Of a stretch of 64,000 nucleotides of DNA, positions 60,587 to 64,000 are shown piece after piece. Each line of letters starts with the position of its first letter. Positions within the stretch are counted from its first letter, which is position 1. The notes beneath the pieces are model-generated. The model was given only the letters and a program-made list of their open reading frames with translations. It had not been told where the DNA came from and did not search any database. The translations under genes and the position numbers were made by a program. The stretch comes from Bacteroidaceae bacterium (GTDB lineage: Bacteria; Bacteroidota; Bacteroidia; Bacteroidales; Bacteroidaceae). Location of the stretch: contig JAFSNB010000024.1 in assembly GCA_017447625.1 (NCBI GenBank), forward strand, positions 1-64,000. Reading direction: 5' to 3'.

Positions 60587-63500
60587 TTATTTAATTAGAA
60601 CCTTCTTACCTCTGACTATATACAAGCCCTTGGGCAGACCCTTGAGGTCGGTGCCTTGACGAATAAGGCGTCCGTTGAGGTCATATATGGCGTCATTCTC
60701 AACACTCTCCGTTCCTGCCAGATCGTTTCCTTGCAGTTCGTCTATGTCATTGACAAACTCCTTGGTCAGAGAACCGTAGAAATACAGGCGGAAGTTGTCG
60801 CAGATGGTCCAGTAACCGTCGTTCGTCACCGTTCCGCGAATACCAATCTTCAGCGATGCATTCTTCTTGGAGGTAGCAGCCCAGACTTCGTTGTCGTAGT
60901 ACTTCTTCCGGAAGTAGGCGGCTGCTGAGGCCATTGTGTTGGGGATAAACACTGCGGGCGAGCCCACCTGCACGTCGTCGTCATGCACCTTGCGGTTCTG
61001 TGCGCCCTCACCTATATGCTGGATCTTCTGTGTCTTGTTACCGGCATAGAGGACGGCGTTGACCTGATTCGAACCGCGTGCATAGGCATTGTAGGCCGCA
61101 TCATATTGACCTGGGCGCTGGAAGGCCTGAGCCATAAGCTTGAAGTTACCCTTTGGCAAACCTGTTACCGTCTGGTTGAAGTCGAATATACGCTGGAAGA
61201 ATTCACAGCACGACTCTGCGTATGCGGGGTCTCCGTTCCATCCATCTGAAGAACTGATGGCGGCGTTCTTGACCATGAAAGTGAGGTCAAACGGCTTTGT
61301 GATGTCAGACGGCGACACGCTACTCAGGAACTCCACACCGCAGGCGCGGGCATCGTCCAGCAGTCCGTTCACCTCAGTTGCCGTAGTGGCAGTTCTGGCA
61401 CCAGACTCCAATGCGGCTATCTGATCTGCCATAGTGTCGTCTGCTCCCTCGACATCTTCAGTATGCGGCACACGCTTCAGTTTCTTCAGCTGATTGATAT
61501 AGGCCAGCAGCTCATCCTTGGCGGCATCCACCGTGCCCGATTCAAATTCGTCAAGCTGATCTGCGGTAAGGAATACCCATCGCTGCTGCGATGCACGATC
61601 ATATAGGTCAAGCGATGCCGAGGTCACGTTGCCGTACGTCGAAGCGGTCATGGTAGAGGGAGTATTGCTCTGCTCCGGGTGTATAATCCAGTAGCCGCGC
61701 AGTTTCATGTCACCAATCTCCAGGTCGTTGCGTCCGCGTATCAGGTGGAACTTATCTGCGGCTGAGGGGTTGGTTCTCAGGGCGGTCTTAAACCCGTTGG
61801 AATAACTTATTAGGTGCTTGGTGGCGGCGTTGCAGAATGTGTAGTACTGCGTCTTCGCGTCGAAGCTTACATACCACGCCGTGCTGTCGTTCTCACTTAC
61901 CTCTTCGCTTCCCATCGTCTTCCACGTCAGCTTACCGCTGTGGCCCTCGGTGAGGAATGAGTCGTAGAGGCCGTGTTCTGCGCTCTCGCACTTGATATAG
62001 TACTTCTTCTGGTCATCCTGCTCGAATACGTATGCCGGCAGACAGAAGCCGCCGCTCCAATAGTTGACGGGTACGAGACCGTCCTCACACATAGCCTGAT
62101 TGATAAGCGAGTTGCCGATATAGACAATCTGCGTATCGTTCCAGTTCTGAGGCCCAGCCCAGTTGCCGGCTTCAAGGTGTGAGCCGTTGAAGGCATATTT
62201 ATTGAGCCAATTGTTATCCTGCGAGTAGGCGCCGTCTAAGGTGCGGAAACCCCAATGAGCCCCATCGTAGGCGGCTGTGATGACCAAATCCTCGCGGTTC
62301 TCCCAGAAACGCAGTACGGCGTTGGCGCGCTCGCCGGCCCAGTCGCCGTTGACAGAAGTGCGCAGGAAGGACTCGTTCCATCCGCCCCACACGTCAATAG
62401 TGCCGCCTCCGATGCCGTGGTTCATCTCGTGCATCATCGTACCAGTGCGTTGTCCGGTGTTTGGTCCGATGCGCATATTGCCCCCATATCCGCAGTCGGC
62501 GGTAGGAGTACCGGAACTATAGTTAGCTGTCACGTGGAAGCCACGGATGCTGGTGTAGTTGCTCCAATACCAGCAAACCTCACTCAGGGCGTTGGTGTTC
62601 TTGTTGTTGTGGAAATCTCCTCCGTCGTTATTGTAGTAGGTGTAGCTCACATCTCCCATGGGCAGCGTGGAGATTTTGATTACATCTCCATAGCCCACGG
62701 CATAGCTCTTCGTCATCGCGTAGGCACGTATGTAATATACAGTAGCAGGCTCCATGTCCATCACATAGATTTCGCCGTTCTGCGAGAGGTAGTTCGTGGT
62801 GCGGTTGTCCAGCACGGTGGGATTGGGTTCGGTGCTCCAGCAGAAGCCCTTCTCCTTGATCTGTGAGGAGCTGATACCGCTCACGCTCATTCGTCCGAAA
62901 GCGGCAATGGCTCCTCGGGCGTAGCGCGGGTCGGTAGTCACCTTGGGCACGGTGCCTGTGGCGTTGGCCAGCTGATAGACGAAGGTAGCGCTCTCCAGAG
63001 CCATAATCTTCGCAGACATGTCGTCGTTCTGTGCCGTATCGCTGTTATAGAGAGTCTGTGAACCGTCTATAACCCCTTGGAATATGGCGCGGTCGTTGCC
63101 CCTGCCAGTGGCACATATAGCTGTTGCATCCTCGATGGCTTTCAGCAGAGCCTTATATGCGTCTATTGAAGACTGGGCATCTTCGGTGGCTTTGCGCAAA
63201 GCGGCTGCGGTGGTGGCCATGTCGCTACCAGAAACGGCCTTGGCCGCTGCAATGGCACCCTGCAACTGACTGAGCACCTCGGCGTTCATCTTCTCGCTGA
63301 GCAGAGCTTCAGCAGCCTCGATGCGTGCTGTCATCTCTCCCTGCTCACCCTCGGCATCCGCGCCGAGATATTCCAGCCGGAAGTTGTCGCAAGCTAGCCA
63401 GTTGCCCTTTGCCCCCTCGGCCACGAATCCAATCACGGCATCGCCGGTGACCACAGTGAACGTGACGCTGTATTCAGCGCGCCTGCCTACAGCTGTACGC

Positions 63501-64000
63501 TGGTTGTCGGCCACGATCCACGCGCCCGTCTTCGTAGTGTTGGGAGAGTCTTCCTGTATGTTCTGGCCTGCAACCGTCAGACGATAACGTCCACAGGGCA
63601 GACCCTTCACAGTCTGGGTGACGCTCCCGTCGCCTACGAGTCCGCCGCGTCCAGTCCAGCGCTCTACGTATGTGGAGCCTTCTTTCAGCGCGAATGAGTC
63701 GTTGCCCTGCAACTGCATCCCACTCTGCGTCCAGCCGTTCCATCCGTCCTCGAAGCTCGCGTTCACGATCTTCGATGTCATGTCGTAAGGCAGCTGCTCG
63801 CTGGCATTTGCCAAACGATAGGCTTCCTCCGCCTCTTTCACGGCTTTGGCCTGAGTAATCATCGCGTCGGAGGTGGCATTCGTCTGAGCCAGCACTGCCT
63901 CGGCCTGCTTCAGAGCATTATCAAAGGCCGCAACCCCAACTCCGGAAGCGTCTCCATACAGTTCACGCGCTGCATTTACGATGTCTGTCAGAGCTGCGCG
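60587..64000 (-). CDS. Large secreted putative zinc metalloprotease, 5' end beyond the right edge
   Basis: The frame is open to the window edge, so over 1130 residues are present and the start is missing. Parts in order: helical FIVAR-like segment; jelly roll (TQTVKGLPCGRYRLTVAG, near 63600); helical segment; fibronectin-like domain (GFCWSTEPNPTV..., near 62850-62690); a putative protease domain with MHEMNHGIGGG near 62430, an HExxH site with a Glu 15 residues on (GGWNE); a beta-trefoil-like region; helices; a second jelly roll (NQTVTGLPKGNFKL, near 61150). The tail is YDLNGRL...GLYIVRGKKVLIK. The HExxH-(x)14-E spacing fits gluzincin/M60-like peptidases acting on glycoproteins, but the family is not certain. 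Modules are shared with the giant operon at 4723-24876. Confidence 0.7.
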   Translation of the reverse strand, partial: RAALTDIVNAARELYGDASGVGVAAFDNALKQAEAVLAQTNATSDAMITQAKAVKEAEEAYRLANASEQLPYDMTSKIVNASFEDGWNGWTQSGMQLQGNDSFALKEGSTYVERWTGRGGLVGDGSVTQTVKGLPCGRYRLTVAGQNIQEDSPNTTKTGAWIVADNQRTAVGRRAEYSVTFTVVTGDAVIGFVAEGAKGNWLACDNFRLEYLGADAEGEQGEMTARIEAAEALLSEKMNAEVLSQLQGAIAAAKAVSGSDMATTAAALRKATEDAQSSIDAYKALLKAIEDATAICATGRGNDRAIFQGVIDGSQTLYNSDTAQNDDMSAKIMALESATFVYQLANATGTVPKVTTDPRYARGAIAAFGRMSVSGISSSQIKEKGFCWSTEPNPTVLDNRTTNYLSQNGEIYVMDMEPATVYYIRAYAMTKSYAVGYGDVIKISTLPMGDVSYTYYNNDGGDFHNNKNTNALSEVCWYWSNYTSIRGFHVTANYSSGTPTADCGYGGNMRIGPNTGQRTGTMMHEMNHGIGGGTIDVWGGWNESFLRTSVNGDWAGERANAVLRFWENREDLVITAAYDGAHWGFRTLDGAYSQDNNWLNKYAFNGSHLEAGNWAGPQNWNDTQIVYIGNSLINQAMCEDGLVPVNYWSGGFCLPAYVFEQDDQKKYYIKCESAEHGLYDSFLTEGHSGKLTWKTMGSEEVSENDSTAWYVSFDAKTQYYTFCNAATKHLISYSNGFKTALRTNPSAADKFHLIRGRNDLEIGDMKLRGYWIIHPEQSNTPSTMTASTYGNVTSASLDLYDRASQQRWVFLTADQLDEFESGTVDAAKDELLAYINQLKKLKRVPHTEDVEGADDTMADQIAALESGARTATTATEVNGLLDDARACGVEFLSSVSPSDITKPFDLTFMVKNAAISSSDGWNGDPAYAESCCEFFQRIFDFNQTVTGLPKGNFKLMAQAFQRPGQYDAAYNAYARGSNQVNAVLYAGNKTQKIQHIGEGAQNRKVHDDDVQVGSPAVFIPNTMASAAAYFRKKYYDNEVWAATSKKNASLKIGIRGTVTNDGYWTICDNFRLYFYGSLTKEFVNDIDELQGNDLAGTESVENDAIYDLNGRLIRQGTDLKGLPKGLYIVRGKKVLIK

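Overview
The window reads as chromosomal DNA of a plant-fibre-degrading member of the Bacteroidales, most likely Prevotella or a close relative. Three things support this. Promoters carry the Bacteroidetes -7 element TAnnTTTG (for example 938-945, 4635-4642, 31922-31929, 50680-50687). The cluster DUF177-rpmF-fabH-era-der (27778-31912) has a gene order familiar from Bacteroidetes. The bifunctional GH10 xylanase/CE1 esterase at 41258-43450 has the architecture of the xylanase-feruloyl esterase known from Prevotella ruminicola. The species assignment is inference. No rRNA, tRNA, CRISPR array, transposase or integrase was seen.

Layout. 1-940 is mostly non-coding, with gene remnants. 979-4039 holds a small DUF2147 protein and a convergent GH3 beta-xylosidase/glucosidase. 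4723-24876 is a 20 kb three-gene operon of giant secreted proteins (about 2827, 2482 and 1396 residues). The first ends in a dockerin-like calcium-loop pair and the second begins with a cohesin-like domain. 24995-27663 has an SGNH-like protein and a tandem two-domain acetylesterase. 27778-31929 is the housekeeping cluster der, era, fabH, rpmF, DUF177, read leftwards. 32068-44550 carries carbohydrate enzymes (two GH2 enzymes and GH10-CE1), a leucine-rich repeat surface protein and a membrane phosphoesterase. 44727-47308 has small membrane and hypothetical genes, a bile-acid/sodium symporter-family gene with a strange 5' end, and a DUF4160/DUF2442 pair whose first gene is frameshifted near its start. 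47375-49867 is a sulfatase-GH43 fusion. 50020-54080 holds greA, a small outer-membrane barrel, and an mtnN-luxS-amino acid symporter operon. 54203-58364 has DUF2752, a membrane protein, DUF3667 and a GH43 enzyme. 58534-64000 has a chimeric secreted protein ending in a piece of a GH10 domain, a DUF3089 hydrolase, and a giant secreted putative metalloprotease running off the right edge.

How the genes work together. GH3, GH10-CE1, two GH43 enzymes, two GH2 enzymes, tandem acetylesterases and a sulfatase together fit stripping and depolymerising of arabinoxylan-type and other decorated plant polysaccharides. No SusC/SusD pair or hybrid two-component regulator lies in the window, so uptake and control must be elsewhere. 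The mtnN-luxS pair recycles S-adenosylhomocysteine and would make AI-2.

The most unusual feature of the DNA itself is a set of short word-like repeats between genes that spill into coding regions. They include a 7-base TTGACCA tandem, AATTCATA words, GTTGATAATTGACA, a G/C-rich hairpin family, and a GAACACGGAT inverted-repeat element. In several places they supply start regions, stop codons or in-frame insertions.
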